From contig NZ_KB894365.1 of assembly GCF_000374425.1 (NCBI RefSeq), forward strand, positions 1 to 64,000: a DNA stretch of 64,000 nucleotides, in the 5' to 3' direction. Both the position numbers and the translations under genes were made by a program. Below, one piece after another: positions 30,616 to 41,113 of this stretch; the stretch's first letter is position 1; every line of letters begins with the position of its first letter. The notes beneath the pieces were generated by a model, which saw nothing but the letters and a program-made list of their open reading frames with translations, had not been told where the DNA came from and did no database searches. The stretch is from Acinetobacter tjernbergiae DSM 14971 = CIP 107465. GTDB lineage: Bacteria; Pseudomonadota; Gammaproteobacteria; Pseudomonadales; Moraxellaceae.

Positions 30616-31158
30616 TCAGTTGATTTGTTGGGATAAAATAAGGTTCAGAATTCTTTGCGCAAGATCGCGTGCAGCACCCTGATTGGTTTCGACAATAAAG
30701 TGAGCAATCTCTCGATATAAAGGGTCTCGTACTGTTAACAAATCCCTTAATTTCTGTTCAGGGTTATCGACTTGCAGTAATGGGCGATTCTTATCGCGAT
30801 GAGTTCGCTGTAGTTGAAGTTCTACAGGAGTATAAAGATAAACAACGATACCTCGTTGTTTTAAAAATTCTCGATTTTCTAACTGGGTTACAGCACCACC
30901 ACCTGTTGCGACAACCAGTGAAGAACGTGCAGTCAATTCATTCAATACATTGGTTTCACGCGAGCGAAAGCCTATTTCACCTTCTTTTTCGAAAATCCAA
31001 GGGATTGTAGCACCTGTTTTACGCTCAATTTCATGATCACTATCAATAAACTCACGCCCCAACAACTCTGCTAAATGCCGACCAACTGTTGTTTTACCTG
31101 CCCCCATTGGCCCTACCAAATAAACATTTGGTAGGGTTTCAAACGCTTTGCTTGGCAA
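30616..31158 (-). CDS. aroK: Shikimate kinase
   Basis: 180 residues with the P-loop [12 protein letters not shown] at 16-27, the shikimate-binding DSDHEIE and GGGAV motifs and the lid region [10 protein letters not shown]. It phosphorylates shikimate with ATP. It is 37 bp after pilQ, a linkage seen in many gammaproteobacteria. Confidence 0.97.
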   Translation of the reverse strand: MPSKAFETLPNVYLVGPMGAGKTTVGRHLAELLGREFIDSDHEIERKTGATIPWIFEKEGEIGFRSRETNVLNELTARSSLVVATGGGAVTQLENREFLKQRGIVVYLYTPVELQLQRTHRDKNRPLLQVDNPEQKLRDLLTVRDPLYREIAHFIVETNQGAARDLAQRILNLILSQQIN

Positions 31159-31195
31159 CGCGCCACCTATATTAATTACAATTATTCAAAATATA

Positions 31196-33373
31196 TTAAT
31201 GATTTCTTGTCAAAGTGTCATTAACAATTCTAGGTGTCACAAAAATAAGCAGTTCACGTTTATTATCTGATTTCAAATCTCTACGGAACAATCTCCCTAT
31301 ATAAGGTAAATCACCAAGAAATGGTACTTTCGTTTGTGAGCTAATATTTTCTTGTTCAAAAATACCACCCAACACAACCGTTTCACCATTATCAACCAAT
31401 ACATTAGTGTCAATCGAGTTCTTACTGATTGTCAATTGACCAGTAGGAGTTGGTGTACTAGGCGCATCTTTAGTAATATTTAACTTCATCATCACTTTAC
31501 CGTCAGGCGTGATACTTGGCGTCACATCCAAACTAAGTGTTGCATCAATAAACTCTGTTTTAGGCACCGCATTTGCCCCACCACCTGTCGAAGAAGTGTA
31601 TGGAATTTTTGTACCCGATTCAATTTTGGCAGCTTGTTTATCTGCAGTCATCACTTTAGGCGTTGAAATAACTTCGCCATAACCATCAGCCTGAACTGCT
31701 GACAATTCTAGATCTAACATAAAATCAGATAGACTAATTAAACCAAATGCAATACGGCTTGCACCTGGTGTTACAGCACCCAAATCAACATTTAAATTAT
31801 CTGGACGTTCAATTTCATACTTCCAGCCACCAGTGTCAGAATCTTTAGTTGGCTTTCTTAAATCCCACAAAGTAGTATCACTACCACCAACCAACAAATC
31901 ACTATTATTGGTGATACCTTGAGACAATATCCCCCATTTCACACCCATTTCTTTAGTAAAATCAGTACTTGCACGAACAATTCGGGCCTCGATCATTACT
32001 TGCTTTACAGAAACATCAAGCAAATCAATCATTTTACGAATTTTATCTATATTCAACGCCGTATCATTGATAATTAAGGTGTTTGTTCGTGTATCTGCAA
32101 CAGCACTACCACGTGAACTCAATAAGCTTTCTAATGCGAGTGAATCAGAACTCGCAGTCCGGTTAGCCATCGCACCTTTACTATCTCGTGAATCTTCTAT
32201 TAATTTCAAAATATCAGCTGCTTTTGCATAGCTTAATTTAATATATTCTGATTGAATTGGTGCAAGCTTAATACTTTGAGCAATCGCTTTTGCCTCATCA
32301 TCTTCCGACTTAATCAGCTCTGGAATAGGCGCAATCCAAATCACATTTCCATTACGACGTTTATCAAGATTCTTCGTTTTTAATACGATATCTAAAGCTT
32401 GATCCCAAGGTACATCTTTAAGGCGTAAAGTAATATTTCCTTGCACCGTATCTGCAGCCACCATATTGATGCCTGTAAAATCAGCAAGCAATTGCAATAC
32501 TCGACGGACTTCAATATCTTGAAAATCTAGAGAAATTTTATTCCCTGAATAAGTTTGTGCTTTGGCCTTAGCTGGTGATTTGTCTTCAGGACGTTTTAAG
32601 CTAATGGTTAACTTATTTTCTGCCTGATAAGCCATATACTCATAACTACCCGCGGATTGGATCGTTATTACACCGTTACCTTTATCATTATAGGCATCAA
32701 TACTTGCCACTGGCGTTGCAAAATCATTGGTATTCAAACGACGTGCCAAATGTGCTGGAATCTTATTCCCCATTGTTCTAATAACAACTTTACTGCCTTG
32801 CTGTTGCACATCAACAGGTGTGTCATTACCCAACAAATCAACAACAACCAAACCTTCACCTTGATTGCCACGCTGAAAACCGATATTTGAAACACCTTGC
32901 TGAACTTGACGTGCTACTGAGCGTACCGTAGTGTTTGCAACAGGTTGAACTGAATTAATCTTCAATACAAATGTATTACCTTCAACACGAGTTGTAAATG
33001 CCCCAGCTTCTTTCAGATTCACAACAAGACGAGAGCGTTGATCATCCGCAGCAACATCAATAGAACTCGCCTCATTGGTTGAAACTGGTATGACTGTTTG
33101 TTTCAAATTCTGTTGAGTCTTATCAAAATCTAAAATTAGACGTGCAGGTTTTTCAAGCTGATATGCTTGTGGTTGAGGAGGTAAGCCATTAAACATGACT
33201 CTAATCTCCGTCCCTTGATCTGCTAGGCTCATTGGTACGATATTGGTCATACTGACCTGCGCTGACGCAACTTGCATAATCGCAATCGCTACAGCACCCA
33301 TAGAAAATTGACGGAATGCACGATTCATGGTCTTCGCTTCCCCAAATAAAGAATCTTTAAACTGTTTTTTCAT
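31196..33373 (-). CDS. pilQ: Type IV pilus secretin PilQ
   Basis: 725 residues from the ATG at 33373, which has AAGGGA 7-8 nt upstream; a TTG at 33406 would extend into pilP. A signal sequence (about 24-40, ending ASAQ) is followed by two AMIN domains (peptidoglycan binding), an N0/N1 region (DIEVRRVLQLLADFTGINMV) and the C-terminal secretin barrel (VDNGETVVLGGIF; KVPFLGDLPYIGRLFRR). It forms the outer-membrane pore for the pilus and for DNA entry. It is the last pil gene of the operon. Confidence 0.95.
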   Translation of the reverse strand: MKKQFKDSLFGEAKTMNRAFRQFSMGAVAIAIMQVASAQVSMTNIVPMSLADQGTEIRVMFNGLPPQPQAYQLEKPARLILDFDKTQQNLKQTVIPVSTNEASSIDVAADDQRSRLVVNLKEAGAFTTRVEGNTFVLKINSVQPVANTTVRSVARQVQQGVSNIGFQRGNQGEGLVVVDLLGNDTPVDVQQQGSKVVIRTMGNKIPAHLARRLNTNDFATPVASIDAYNDKGNGVITIQSAGSYEYMAYQAENKLTISLKRPEDKSPAKAKAQTYSGNKISLDFQDIEVRRVLQLLADFTGINMVAADTVQGNITLRLKDVPWDQALDIVLKTKNLDKRRNGNVIWIAPIPELIKSEDDEAKAIAQSIKLAPIQSEYIKLSYAKAADILKLIEDSRDSKGAMANRTASSDSLALESLLSSRGSAVADTRTNTLIINDTALNIDKIRKMIDLLDVSVKQVMIEARIVRASTDFTKEMGVKWGILSQGITNNSDLLVGGSDTTLWDLRKPTKDSDTGGWKYEIERPDNLNVDLGAVTPGASRIAFGLISLSDFMLDLELSAVQADGYGEVISTPKVMTADKQAAKIESGTKIPYTSSTGGGANAVPKTEFIDATLSLDVTPSITPDGKVMMKLNITKDAPSTPTPTGQLTISKNSIDTNVLVDNGETVVLGGIFEQENISSQTKVPFLGDLPYIGRLFRRDLKSDNKRELLIFVTPRIVNDTLTRNH

Positions 33374-33389
33374 TGTTATTCCCTTAATC

Positions 33390-33917
33390 TTACGGCGCCG
33401 GCCCAATTAAAACGAGTGTTCTTGGTCTTTCTACATAACCCTCACGCCCATCTGGCACAATTTCCACCACATCTATCTGAGTTGGGCTGATCTTAACAAT
33501 ACGCCCCTGATTCATTCCCAGATAACTTCCCACTTGCACACGCTCAATCTGTCTATCTGGCGTTTGAATCAACGCAATAGTCTCATTTCCTTTACCACGC
33601 ATACTACCTTTCATATTTAATGATTCGAGTGCATAACTTTCCAAAGGCTGAGGCTGACGGTTAAAATTGGGGTATACGCGCTTACCGGCCATAATCGTTA
33701 ACTCAGCAGCCAGCGAACTTGGCATAAAAGGGCTTTTAAGCTGATGAGCCGAATAATTAAACAGTGGTACAGGAGTGAAAATTGGTGCTGGCTCAATTGA
33801 TAAAGGTTGCTGATTACGTATTTCAGACATTTGCTGATTAACAGCATCAATACGAGAATCACATCCAACCAAACCAGTTACAACCAAGAAACAAAGTAAT
33901 AATTTATATTGATTCAT
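33390..33917 (-). CDS. pilP: Type IV pilus lipoprotein PilP
   Basis: 175 residues. Lipobox LVVTGLVGC gives a lipid-modified Cys at about residue 19. The C-terminal beta domain (ESLNMKGSMRGKGNETIALIQTP; VQVGSYLGMNQGRIVKI) is the PilP fold that links PilNO to the secretin PilQ. Separated by 2 bp from pilO and 16 bp from pilQ. Confidence 0.93.
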   Translation of the reverse strand: MNQYKLLLCFLVVTGLVGCDSRIDAVNQQMSEIRNQQPLSIEPAPIFTPVPLFNYSAHQLKSPFMPSSLAAELTIMAGKRVYPNFNRQPQPLESYALESLNMKGSMRGKGNETIALIQTPDRQIERVQVGSYLGMNQGRIVKISPTQIDVVEIVPDGREGYVERPRTLVLIGPAP

Positions 33918-33919
33918 TA

Positions 33920-34669
33920 CTATTTTCCTCCTTGAGTAGGTGGAGTAGTTGACTGTGGCGGAGCTTCAGAAACACCACCAACATTCGCCTGATCCTCAGC
34001 TGCAATATAACGATAAGTCTTTGCTTTTATAGAATAACTAACTGTAGGAATATCTGTTTTCTTTGCTTTATCTTCTATAGTCGAAGCTTCAACCACAAAA
34101 TCGTGTAAGGTTACAATTCGAGGTAGTGCTGCAATTCCTGTAACAAATGCACCAAAAGCATGGTAATCTCCTGTTGCTTCAATACTAATCGGTTGTTCAA
34201 TAAAAATTTCTTGTTTAACTTCATTTTCCAAACGAATATTCTTAAACTTCAAACCTGAATTCACACCCGTTAAATTAATATCTTCAACCAAACTTGGGAT
34301 TTCCGTTTCCTTAGGCAACTGTTCTAACTGCTGGTTAAAGTTCGCTTCCATCTCTTGTAATTGTGCTTGATATTGTTGTAAGTTGCGCAGCTTAGAATCT
34401 TTTTCTTTAAACTCATTCAACAAGCTCTGCTCTTGTGCTTGCGCGCTTGTAATATCATCAAGTTGCTTTTTAATGACAACAAAATATCCCAACGCCACCA
34501 CAGCTAAGAAAACAAAGATCCAACAAGTAATTTTTACAGAATATGACCAAGCACCATAATTATTCATATCCAAAGTATTAAACTGTTGGAAAAACTGCTC
34601 TACTGTCATTTTCTTTTTCTTTGTGACAACAGCATCTTGATTCAAATCATCCGATTTCTCTAAATTCAT
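33920..34669 (-). CDS. pilO: Type IV pilus alignment protein PilO
   Basis: 249 residues: cytoplasmic N-terminus, one helix (ITCWIFVFLAVVALGYFVVI, about 48-67), a periplasmic coiled coil rich in Gln and Glu (about 75-125), then the ferredoxin-like domain (GDYHAFGAFVTGIAALPRIVTLHDF). PilO dimerises with PilN and binds PilP. Its ATG overlaps pilN by ATGA. The C-terminal tail is Pro/Thr/Gln-rich. Confidence 0.93.
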   Translation of the reverse strand: MNLEKSDDLNQDAVVTKKKKMTVEQFFQQFNTLDMNNYGAWSYSVKITCWIFVFLAVVALGYFVVIKKQLDDITSAQAQEQSLLNEFKEKDSKLRNLQQYQAQLQEMEANFNQQLEQLPKETEIPSLVEDINLTGVNSGLKFKNIRLENEVKQEIFIEQPISIEATGDYHAFGAFVTGIAALPRIVTLHDFVVEASTIEDKAKKTDIPTVSYSIKAKTYRYIAAEDQANVGGVSEAPPQSTTPPTQGGK

Positions 34670-35310
34670 TTTTTCACCCCCACTACTCCTGATGCTGCTG
34701 CTTCTGAAGTTGGGTCAGCTTCAGCCGTTGTCCCTATTTCACCTAAATCCACAGTTACCACAAAACTTCCATAGTTTTCTTCAACACGAGGAACCAATGA
34801 ACTTGCTACTTTATCTTTTTTCTCTTCAGCAGCTAAGAACGAATTCATAAAGGCATTGCGATACCAAGGAGATGCTTCAAGATTGCGTAGTAATTCAGCA
34901 ACTGTATTCGGGCTTTCAGCTTTACCTTCAATTGAAAACTTGTCACCCGTACGTGTGAATTTAGTCAGATACATTGTTGGAGGTGTGACACGAACCAATT
35001 CATCTACTAAGCGAACAGTCACAGGACGTTGACCTTGTAGACCTTGAATCAGTTTCATTCTTTCAATAATCGCGTTGCGACGCTCTTGCAAACCGTCTAA
35101 TGACTTTAATTGAATGTCCAAATTCTGATTAGTACTGACAATTAATTGATTCGCTTGTTCTTGGTCACTTAATTTGTAATCAAAGTACACCCAACCAGAA
35201 AATACTGATGCGACACCTAAGGCAGCAACCCCAACACAAAATGCAATAAATTGTTTCTTTCTTTGTTCTCTTAGCTCATCACGCCAAGGGAGTAAGTTAA
35301 TCTTTGCCAT
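34666..35310 (-). CDS. pilN: Type IV pilus alignment protein PilN
   Basis: 214 residues. The N-terminal MAKINLLPWRDELR is the PilM-binding motif; a helix follows (IAFCVGVAALGVASVFSGWVY), then a coiled coil and the ferredoxin-like domain (MYLTKFTRTGDKFSIEGKAES). Start and pilM stop share one base (TAATG), consistent with coupled synthesis of the interacting pair. Confidence 0.94.
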   Translation of the reverse strand: MAKINLLPWRDELREQRKKQFIAFCVGVAALGVASVFSGWVYFDYKLSDQEQANQLIVSTNQNLDIQLKSLDGLQERRNAIIERMKLIQGLQGQRPVTVRLVDELVRVTPPTMYLTKFTRTGDKFSIEGKAESPNTVAELLRNLEASPWYRNAFMNSFLAAEEKKDKVASSLVPRVEENYGSFVVTVDLGEIGTTAEADPTSEAAASGVVGVKK

Positions 35311-36368
35311 TAATCAAAACTCCTCAATGCTAAACCACATGCCACCATCAAAGATGAGGCATCATTTTCAATTTTTTTAATATCAATTTGAGGAGAAAAG
35401 CCCATTTGTAAAAATGGATTAGCAATGGTGACTCGATAACCTAATTTTTGCTGTAACAATTTTGCTAGGCCTGGGATGTTCGCATTACCGCCAGCCAACA
35501 AAATATGATCAATTTCGTTAAATTGAGATGAAGAAAAGAAAAATTGTAAAGAGCGCGCTGCTTGTTGTACAACAGCATCTAAAAATGGCTCAAGCACTTC
35601 TGTATCATAATCATCTGGAAGTGTTCTTTCCTTTTTAGCTCGCCCAGCTTCTTCAAAAGATAAACCATACCGACTTTGTACATCTTGAGTTAGCTGTCGA
35701 CCACCAAATACTTGTTCACGTGTATAAATGATTTTGCCTTTCTGCATCACAGATAAGGTCGTCATGGTATGACCAATATCAAGAATACCAACGGTATTTG
35801 CACCCATTGGCAAGGTATCTGCAAACACACTGAAAGCACGTTCCATCGCATAACTTTCTACGTCAGCAATTCTTGCAGTTAAATTTGCCAGCTCTAGTAC
35901 CTCAACACGCGTATCCACATTTTCTGTTCGTGTTGCAACTAAAAGCACATTGACTCGATTCGGATTAGCTAAACTATCCGGCAAAACCTCAAAATCAAGA
36001 CTCACCTCATCTAATGGGAACGGAATGTATTGCTCAGCATCCATACGAATTTGAACTTCACGTTCTTCATCCGTCATATCGGCATCCATTTCTATAATCT
36101 TATGAATAACCATAGATGTGGGTACTGCAATCGCCACATTTTTCGTGTGTGGATTAGCTAAGTTAACGACTCTTTCAAGTGCATCACCTACAGCTTCTGG
36201 ATTTAAAATGCTTTTTTCAACCACACTATTTTCAGGCAGCGGCATCACAGCATAACTTTCAACCCAATACCTACCGTTCTTTACAGAGAGCTCCAATAAC
36301 TTAACAGTTGTCGAACTAATGTCGACCCCTACTAACCCCTTATTTGGTTTACGATATAACCTGAGCAC
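35310..36368 (-). CDS. pilM: Type IV pilus actin-like protein PilM
   Basis: 352 residues. ATP-binding actin-like fold: VGVDISSTTVKLLEL (phosphate 1), GILDIGHTMTTLSVM (phosphate 2), LAGGNANIPGLAKLL (adenosine). It is the cytoplasmic ring component that binds PilN and coordinates PilB and PilT. First gene of pilMNOPQ; divergent from the PBP1a gene across 162 bp, the classical arrangement. Confidence 0.95.
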   Translation of the reverse strand: MLRLYRKPNKGLVGVDISSTTVKLLELSVKNGRYWVESYAVMPLPENSVVEKSILNPEAVGDALERVVNLANPHTKNVAIAVPTSMVIHKIIEMDADMTDEEREVQIRMDAEQYIPFPLDEVSLDFEVLPDSLANPNRVNVLLVATRTENVDTRVEVLELANLTARIADVESYAMERAFSVFADTLPMGANTVGILDIGHTMTTLSVMQKGKIIYTREQVFGGRQLTQDVQSRYGLSFEEAGRAKKERTLPDDYDTEVLEPFLDAVVQQAARSLQFFFSSSQFNEIDHILLAGGNANIPGLAKLLQQKLGYRVTIANPFLQMGFSPQIDIKKIENDASSLMVACGLALRSFD

Positions 36369-36530
36369 AGTACTTTCCTATTTATTTTTTTATCCCCAAA
36401 AATACAACCCACTAATTTGTTTTGGTCTTTAATTGATACGGATACAATATCTCATCTAACAATCCGTATGTCTAAAGGATATACTGACCACAATTAGTTT
36501 GCCATTCGCTCTTATTAAAACTTACTTATT

Positions 36531-39098
36531 ATGAAAAAGCTATCCAGTTCTGGTATTGTTCGCCCCTTTTTTTTGATCGTTATTATTATCCTAGTCTCAC
36601 TTCCAATGGGATTTTATGGCATGTATCTCTATCTCGCACCATCATTGCCAGATATGAGTTCGTTAAAAAAGGCGCCTTTATTAAAACCATTGCAGGTATA
36701 TACAGCTGACAATAAATTAATCGCAGAGTATGGTGGCAAACTTTCTATCCCGGTGAAATATGAGCAAATTCCACCAACATTTATTCATGCTTTTTTAGCC
36801 GCTGAAGACTCGTCATTTTTTGAGCACAATGGCATTAGTTTCAAAGGTTTAGGGCGTGCATTAACTGAGTCTATTACAGGGTCAGATGTACAAACGGGTG
36901 GTTCAACCATTACCATGCAGGTGGCTAAAAACTACTATCTAAGCCCTGAGCGCACACTTAAACGCAAACTTACAGAAGTATTTCTCGCTCGAAAAATTGA
37001 GCAAAATCTAACCAAGAAAGAAATCTTAAGCTCTTATGTCAATAAGATTTTTTTAGGAAAAAATGCATACGGGATCGCTGCTGCTGCACGCATTTATTAT
37101 AACAAAAATATCAATGAACTCAGCACTGCACAAATGGCGATGATTGCAGGGCTACCTAAAGCACCCTCAAAGTACAACCCTGTCGTCAACCCTGAACGCG
37201 CACTTGAACGACGCAATTGGATTTTAGGGCGGATGCTACAACTTGGCTATATCAATCAAACCCAATACCAAAAAGCCGTTGCTGAACCAATCAATTTAAA
37301 TATGGTTGACCGCTCTGTGAGTAATATATTTCCTTATATAGGGGAAATGGTTCGCTCTGAGTTAGTCCAAAATTTTGGAGAACAGGCAGTTGATTCTGGC
37401 TATAAAGTTTATACAACCATTGATAGCAACCGCCAACGCTACGCCGAGCGTTCTATTCAAGATGGTTTAGAGGCATATGACCGCCGCCATGGTTGGCGTG
37501 GTCCAGAGGCACATGATAAGCCACTCAATCAATTTATGGCTTATGCTAATACCTATCCAGCACAAGTCATGAAAGTGAATAATAATTCTTTTGATGTAGT
37601 GATGCAGGATGGCACGACAGTCACCGTAAATTGGACAGGAATGTCATGGGTTCGTCCATATCGCAATGCCAATAGTGTCGGTGGTGCAGCATCAAATGCC
37701 GCACAAATCGTGAAAGTTAAAGACATTGTTCGTTTACGCCCAAATGAAAATAAAACCGCTTGGTCTTTAATACAAATCCCCAAAGTCCAAGGCCAATTAA
37801 TTGCTTTAAATCCAAATGACGGCTCAATAGAAGCAGTTGTTGGCGGATATAATTTTTATCAATCCAAATTTAATCGTGCTCTACAAGGCTGGAGACAACC
37901 CGGTTCAACGATTAAACCCTTTGTTTATGCGCTTGCACTTGAACGCGGCATGACCCCTTACAGCATGGTTAATGATAGCCCGATCAGTATTGGTAAGTGG
38001 TCTCCCAAAAACTCAGATGGGCGCTACCTTGGTATGATTCCCTTACGCCGCGCTTTGTATTTATCACGAAATACGGTATCCGTACGCTTATTACAAAATG
38101 TAGGCATTGAACGCACACGCCAACTCTTTATGGATTTTGGTTTACAAGAAGATCAGATTCCTCGTAACTACACCATTGCCTTAGGAACTCCACAAGTCCT
38201 TCCTGTACAAATGGCAACAGGCTATGCCACTTTTGCAAATGGGGGGTATCGTATTCAACCTCATTTTATTAAACGAATTGAAGATGCGAATGGCAAAGTC
38301 ATTTATGAAGCTAATCCAGAATATGCCTGCATTCCATGCATTAGCGATCCAAATGCCTATGCAGCAGATGACTCTAAAGAGGGAGATGCGATAAATCAAA
38401 TCACCAATCAAACCTTGGATGATACAACTGCGGCATCTGAAGCTACAGTCACGACAGCTCAAACAACCACAACAACAAATAGTAATTATCGTCAAGCGCA
38501 ACGTATTTTAAAATCTAGCTCTGCTTATGATATGGCAAACATTTTACGTGATGTGATTCAACATGGTACTGGTCGCGCGGCACTTAAAATTGGTCGTGAT
38601 GATTTAGGTGGTAAAACAGGAACCACCAATGATGCGAAAGATGCATGGTTTGCTGGGTTTAATGGCAAGTTAGTTGCTATTGCATGGGTTGGTTTCGATC
38701 AACCTCGTACACTCGGTCGTCGTGAGTATGGTGGGGTTGCCGCTTTACCGATTTGGACAAATTTTATGGCAGAATCGCTTAAAGACACACCATCAGCTTG
38801 GGTCCATTTCGATAAAGATGCCAAAGATCCAATCTCATTCGACCAATTACAATTAGAGAAAAAAGAGGGGCAAAAAGAATATCGTGCCTCTCCACCGTTA
38901 GCACGTCCGCTTTATCGTCCTGCACCAGTTGTACCTGCTCGTTCTGCACAAACTGATTTTTCAGATTTACCAGATACAACGCCATCTGATGAAGAACAAA
39001 TTATTGTGCCAGCGAAAAAACAACCTCCTGCAATGGGAGCTACGCCATCCCAAAGAGAACATGATGGTATCGAAAATCTAATTAATGATATTCAATAA
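36531..39098 (+). CDS. mrcA: Bifunctional penicillin-binding protein 1a
   Basis: 855 residues: N-terminal membrane anchor (about 11-35), GT51 transglycosylase with the catalytic E92 in AAEDSSFFEHNG and QVAKNYYLSPERTLKRK, an OB-like insert, and a transpeptidase with S-T-I-K (QPGSTIKPF, near 459), SRN (LSRNTVS, near 513) and KTGT (GKTGTTND, near 697). Class A PBP (also named ponA), which polymerises and cross-links peptidoglycan. A CIPC Cys pair in the segment before the KTGT region is notable. The C-terminus is a Pro-rich tail. It ends at a hairpin shared with rlmA. Confidence 0.96.
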   Translation: MKKLSSSGIVRPFFLIVIIILVSLPMGFYGMYLYLAPSLPDMSSLKKAPLLKPLQVYTADNKLIAEYGGKLSIPVKYEQIPPTFIHAFLAAEDSSFFEHNGISFKGLGRALTESITGSDVQTGGSTITMQVAKNYYLSPERTLKRKLTEVFLARKIEQNLTKKEILSSYVNKIFLGKNAYGIAAAARIYYNKNINELSTAQMAMIAGLPKAPSKYNPVVNPERALERRNWILGRMLQLGYINQTQYQKAVAEPINLNMVDRSVSNIFPYIGEMVRSELVQNFGEQAVDSGYKVYTTIDSNRQRYAERSIQDGLEAYDRRHGWRGPEAHDKPLNQFMAYANTYPAQVMKVNNNSFDVVMQDGTTVTVNWTGMSWVRPYRNANSVGGAASNAAQIVKVKDIVRLRPNENKTAWSLIQIPKVQGQLIALNPNDGSIEAVVGGYNFYQSKFNRALQGWRQPGSTIKPFVYALALERGMTPYSMVNDSPISIGKWSPKNSDGRYLGMIPLRRALYLSRNTVSVRLLQNVGIERTRQLFMDFGLQEDQIPRNYTIALGTPQVLPVQMATGYATFANGGYRIQPHFIKRIEDANGKVIYEANPEYACIPCISDPNAYAADDSKEGDAINQITNQTLDDTTAASEATVTTAQTTTTTNSNYRQAQRILKSSSAYDMANILRDVIQHGTGRAALKIGRDDLGGKTGTTNDAKDAWFAGFNGKLVAIAWVGFDQPRTLGRREYGGVAALPIWTNFMAESLKDTPSAWVHFDKDAKDPISFDQLQLEKKEGQKEYRASPPLARPLYRPAPVVPARSAQTDFSDLPDTTPSDEEQIIVPAKKQPPAMGATPSQREHDGIENLINDIQ

Positions 39099-39101
39099 TA
39101 C

Positions 39102-39142
39102 AAAAAGAAAGAAGCCATCAAATTGATGGCTTCTTTCTTTTT
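39102..39142. terminator. Bidirectional terminator overlapping the rlmA stop
   Basis: A 20-bp perfect inverted repeat (39102-39121, 39123-39142) with A and T runs on both sides. It terminates mrcA on the plus strand and contains the rlmA stop codon (39118-39120) within its stem. Confidence 0.88.
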
Positions 39143-39936
39143 TGGAACACATAAATTTGAAAAGCAGCCGTGGCCAAAAATTGCTGCTCTTGCTCCAAAG
39201 CCATTCTTCGCTCAGGATTCGCTTTATATGCATAAGGCGTCATAGCAATCAAATTTTTTAATGCGTGCTGATCCAACACCATTTGCGTTTCTACCACTTG
39301 TTGTTGCTTCAACTCAAATTGAGCATCTAGTTGTTGCACAAATTTCTGCGGTTCGTGTAAATTCACTTGTTCAAATAACGCTTCACGCAACGCATAAAGA
39401 TGTCTTGGTGCAGGTGTTACCACAATCAAATGTCCATCATCCCGAAGTACTCGTATGATTTCATCCTGTGGAATTGGGCTAAATAAACTGCTGCACACAT
39501 CAATTGAATGATCTTGTACGGGTAATGTCGCGCCCGTTCCGACGACCCATGTCACTCTTGAATTGAGTTTAGCTGCTCTTTGCACAGCAGCTTTAGCAAT
39601 ATCAACACCGATACAATCTTGCGTATGTGCTTGCATGGCATTGGTATAATATCCCTCACCACAACCGATATCCAAAACAGCTTTCGGTTTTAATTGCTGC
39701 AATAACTCAACGACTGCAAGTTGTAGCGGTTGATAAGCATCCGTTTGCAAAAACTCACGACGAGCCAATACAGACTCCGCGGTATCCCCTGGTGTTTTAC
39801 TGTGTTTATGCTGCACCACATGCAAATTAACATAGCCTTGTTTGGCAACATCATAATGATGACCTTTTTCACAATGCCAAGAGTTTGCAATCAAATTCAA
39901 TGATTGGCGACAAACAGGACACATCAACAAATTCAT
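39118..39936 (-). CDS. rlmA: 23S rRNA (guanine-N1)-methyltransferase, RlmA family
   Basis: 272 residues. N-terminal zinc finger ligands C6, C9, C22 and H26 (CPVC, then HCEKGHHYD), and the family motif AKQGYVNL. A Rossmann SAM-binding motif follows (VLDIGCGEGYYTNAM) and then SLFSPIPQDEIIRVLRDDGHLIVVTP. RlmA(I) methylates G745 of E. coli 23S rRNA; the specific base in this organism is inferred from the family. The gene sits at the junction of mrcA and the dcw cluster. Confidence 0.88.
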   Translation of the reverse strand: MNLLMCPVCRQSLNLIANSWHCEKGHHYDVAKQGYVNLHVVQHKHSKTPGDTAESVLARREFLQTDAYQPLQLAVVELLQQLKPKAVLDIGCGEGYYTNAMQAHTQDCIGVDIAKAAVQRAAKLNSRVTWVVGTGATLPVQDHSIDVCSSLFSPIPQDEIIRVLRDDGHLIVVTPAPRHLYALREALFEQVNLHEPQKFVQQLDAQFELKQQQVVETQMVLDQHALKNLIAMTPYAYKANPERRMALEQEQQFLATAAFQIYVFQKRKKPSI

Positions 39937-39952
39937 CTATTTTCTCCAAACA

Positions 39953-39984
39953 TAAAAAAAGCTGGTGATCACCAGCTTCTTTTT
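39953..39984 (-). terminator. Terminator of the dcw cluster after mraY
   Basis: Palindromic stem AAGCTGGTGATCACCAGCTT with T run on the minus strand, 10 bp after the mraY stop. It marks the end of the rsmH-to-mraY operon. Confidence 0.85.
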
Positions 39985-39994
39985 GAATCATGGT

Positions 39995-41113
39995 TTAACG
40001 CAACTTTAAGGTCATTAAGCCTAACACAACAAGGAAAATGGTAATTATCCAAAAGCGAATGACGACTTGGGTTTCTTTCCAACCTTGTTTTTCATAATGA
40101 TGGTGTAAAGGCGCCATTAAGAACACACGCTTATTACGCATACGCAATGAACCGATTTGTAAAAATACCGAAACCGCTTCCATCACAAAGACACCACCCA
40201 TAATCGCAAATACGATTTCTTGACGTACCATCACTGCAATTGTACCAAGCATTGCACCGAGTGCCAAAGCACCGACATCGCCCATGAATACTTGGGCAGG
40301 ATGGGCATTATACCAAAGGAATGCCAGACCCGCGCCAACCATTGCGGAACACACCACAACCAATTCAGACGTGTATTTTACATAGGAAATATGTAGATAA
40401 TTAGCGAAACGAATATCACCCGACAAATAGGCAAACACCCCTAAACCTGCTGCAACCATGACAATTGGCATAATGGCCAAGCCATCCAGACCATCCGTCA
40501 GATTGACTGCATTAGACGCACCATTAATGACCAAATAAGTAAAACCAATAAATGCTAAACCAAGCGGAACCGCTGAGAGTGGAATCGAGAGATTTTTAAA
40601 GAATGGGATAAGCAAATCCAGCATGTTTGCCGTATTCACTGGATTGTCCTGTTGTTTGGCGATTACATATAAGGCAATACCAGCACCTAATGATGCGACA
40701 GAAGTCCAAAAGAATTTTTTACGTGCAGGCAAACCAGCATTATCTTTATAACGAACTTTGATCCAGTCATCTGCCCAACCAACAGCACCAAAGACCACCA
40801 TGACACCCAAGACAATCCAGACGTAAGGATTTGATAAATCAGCCCACAATAAAGTACTAATACCGATGGAGAGCAGGATTAGAATCCCCCCCATGGTTGG
40901 CGTACCCATCTTTTTGGCATGATTTTCAGGAGCAAAAGAGCTCACCGCCTGACCATATTTTAAGGCTTGTAATTTACGGATCATCACTGGCCCTAAAACC
41001 AAGCCAATCGTCAAAGCAGTCAATACGCTTAATAAAGAGCGTAATGTTAAGTAGCGAACCACTTGGAAAGAGCTGTTATAGCCTGCCAATTGTTCAAATA
41101 ACCATAACAACAT
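39995..41113 (-). CDS. mraY: Phospho-MurNAc-pentapeptide translocase MraY
   Basis: 372 residues with about ten helices. Catalytic and UDP-MurNAc motifs are present: [33 protein letters not shown] and the His cluster [12 protein letters not shown]. It makes lipid I on the inner face of the membrane. Its ATG adjoins the murF stop directly. Confidence 0.96.
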   Translation of the reverse strand: MLLWLFEQLAGYNSSFQVVRYLTLRSLLSVLTALTIGLVLGPVMIRKLQALKYGQAVSSFAPENHAKKMGTPTMGGILILLSIGISTLLWADLSNPYVWIVLGVMVVFGAVGWADDWIKVRYKDNAGLPARKKFFWTSVASLGAGIALYVIAKQQDNPVNTANMLDLLIPFFKNLSIPLSAVPLGLAFIGFTYLVINGASNAVNLTDGLDGLAIMPIVMVAAGLGVFAYLSGDIRFANYLHISYVKYTSELVVVCSAMVGAGLAFLWYNAHPAQVFMGDVGALALGAMLGTIAVMVRQEIVFAIMGGVFVMEAVSVFLQIGSLRMRNKRVFLMAPLHHHYEKQGWKETQVVIRFWIITIFLVVLGLMTLKLR

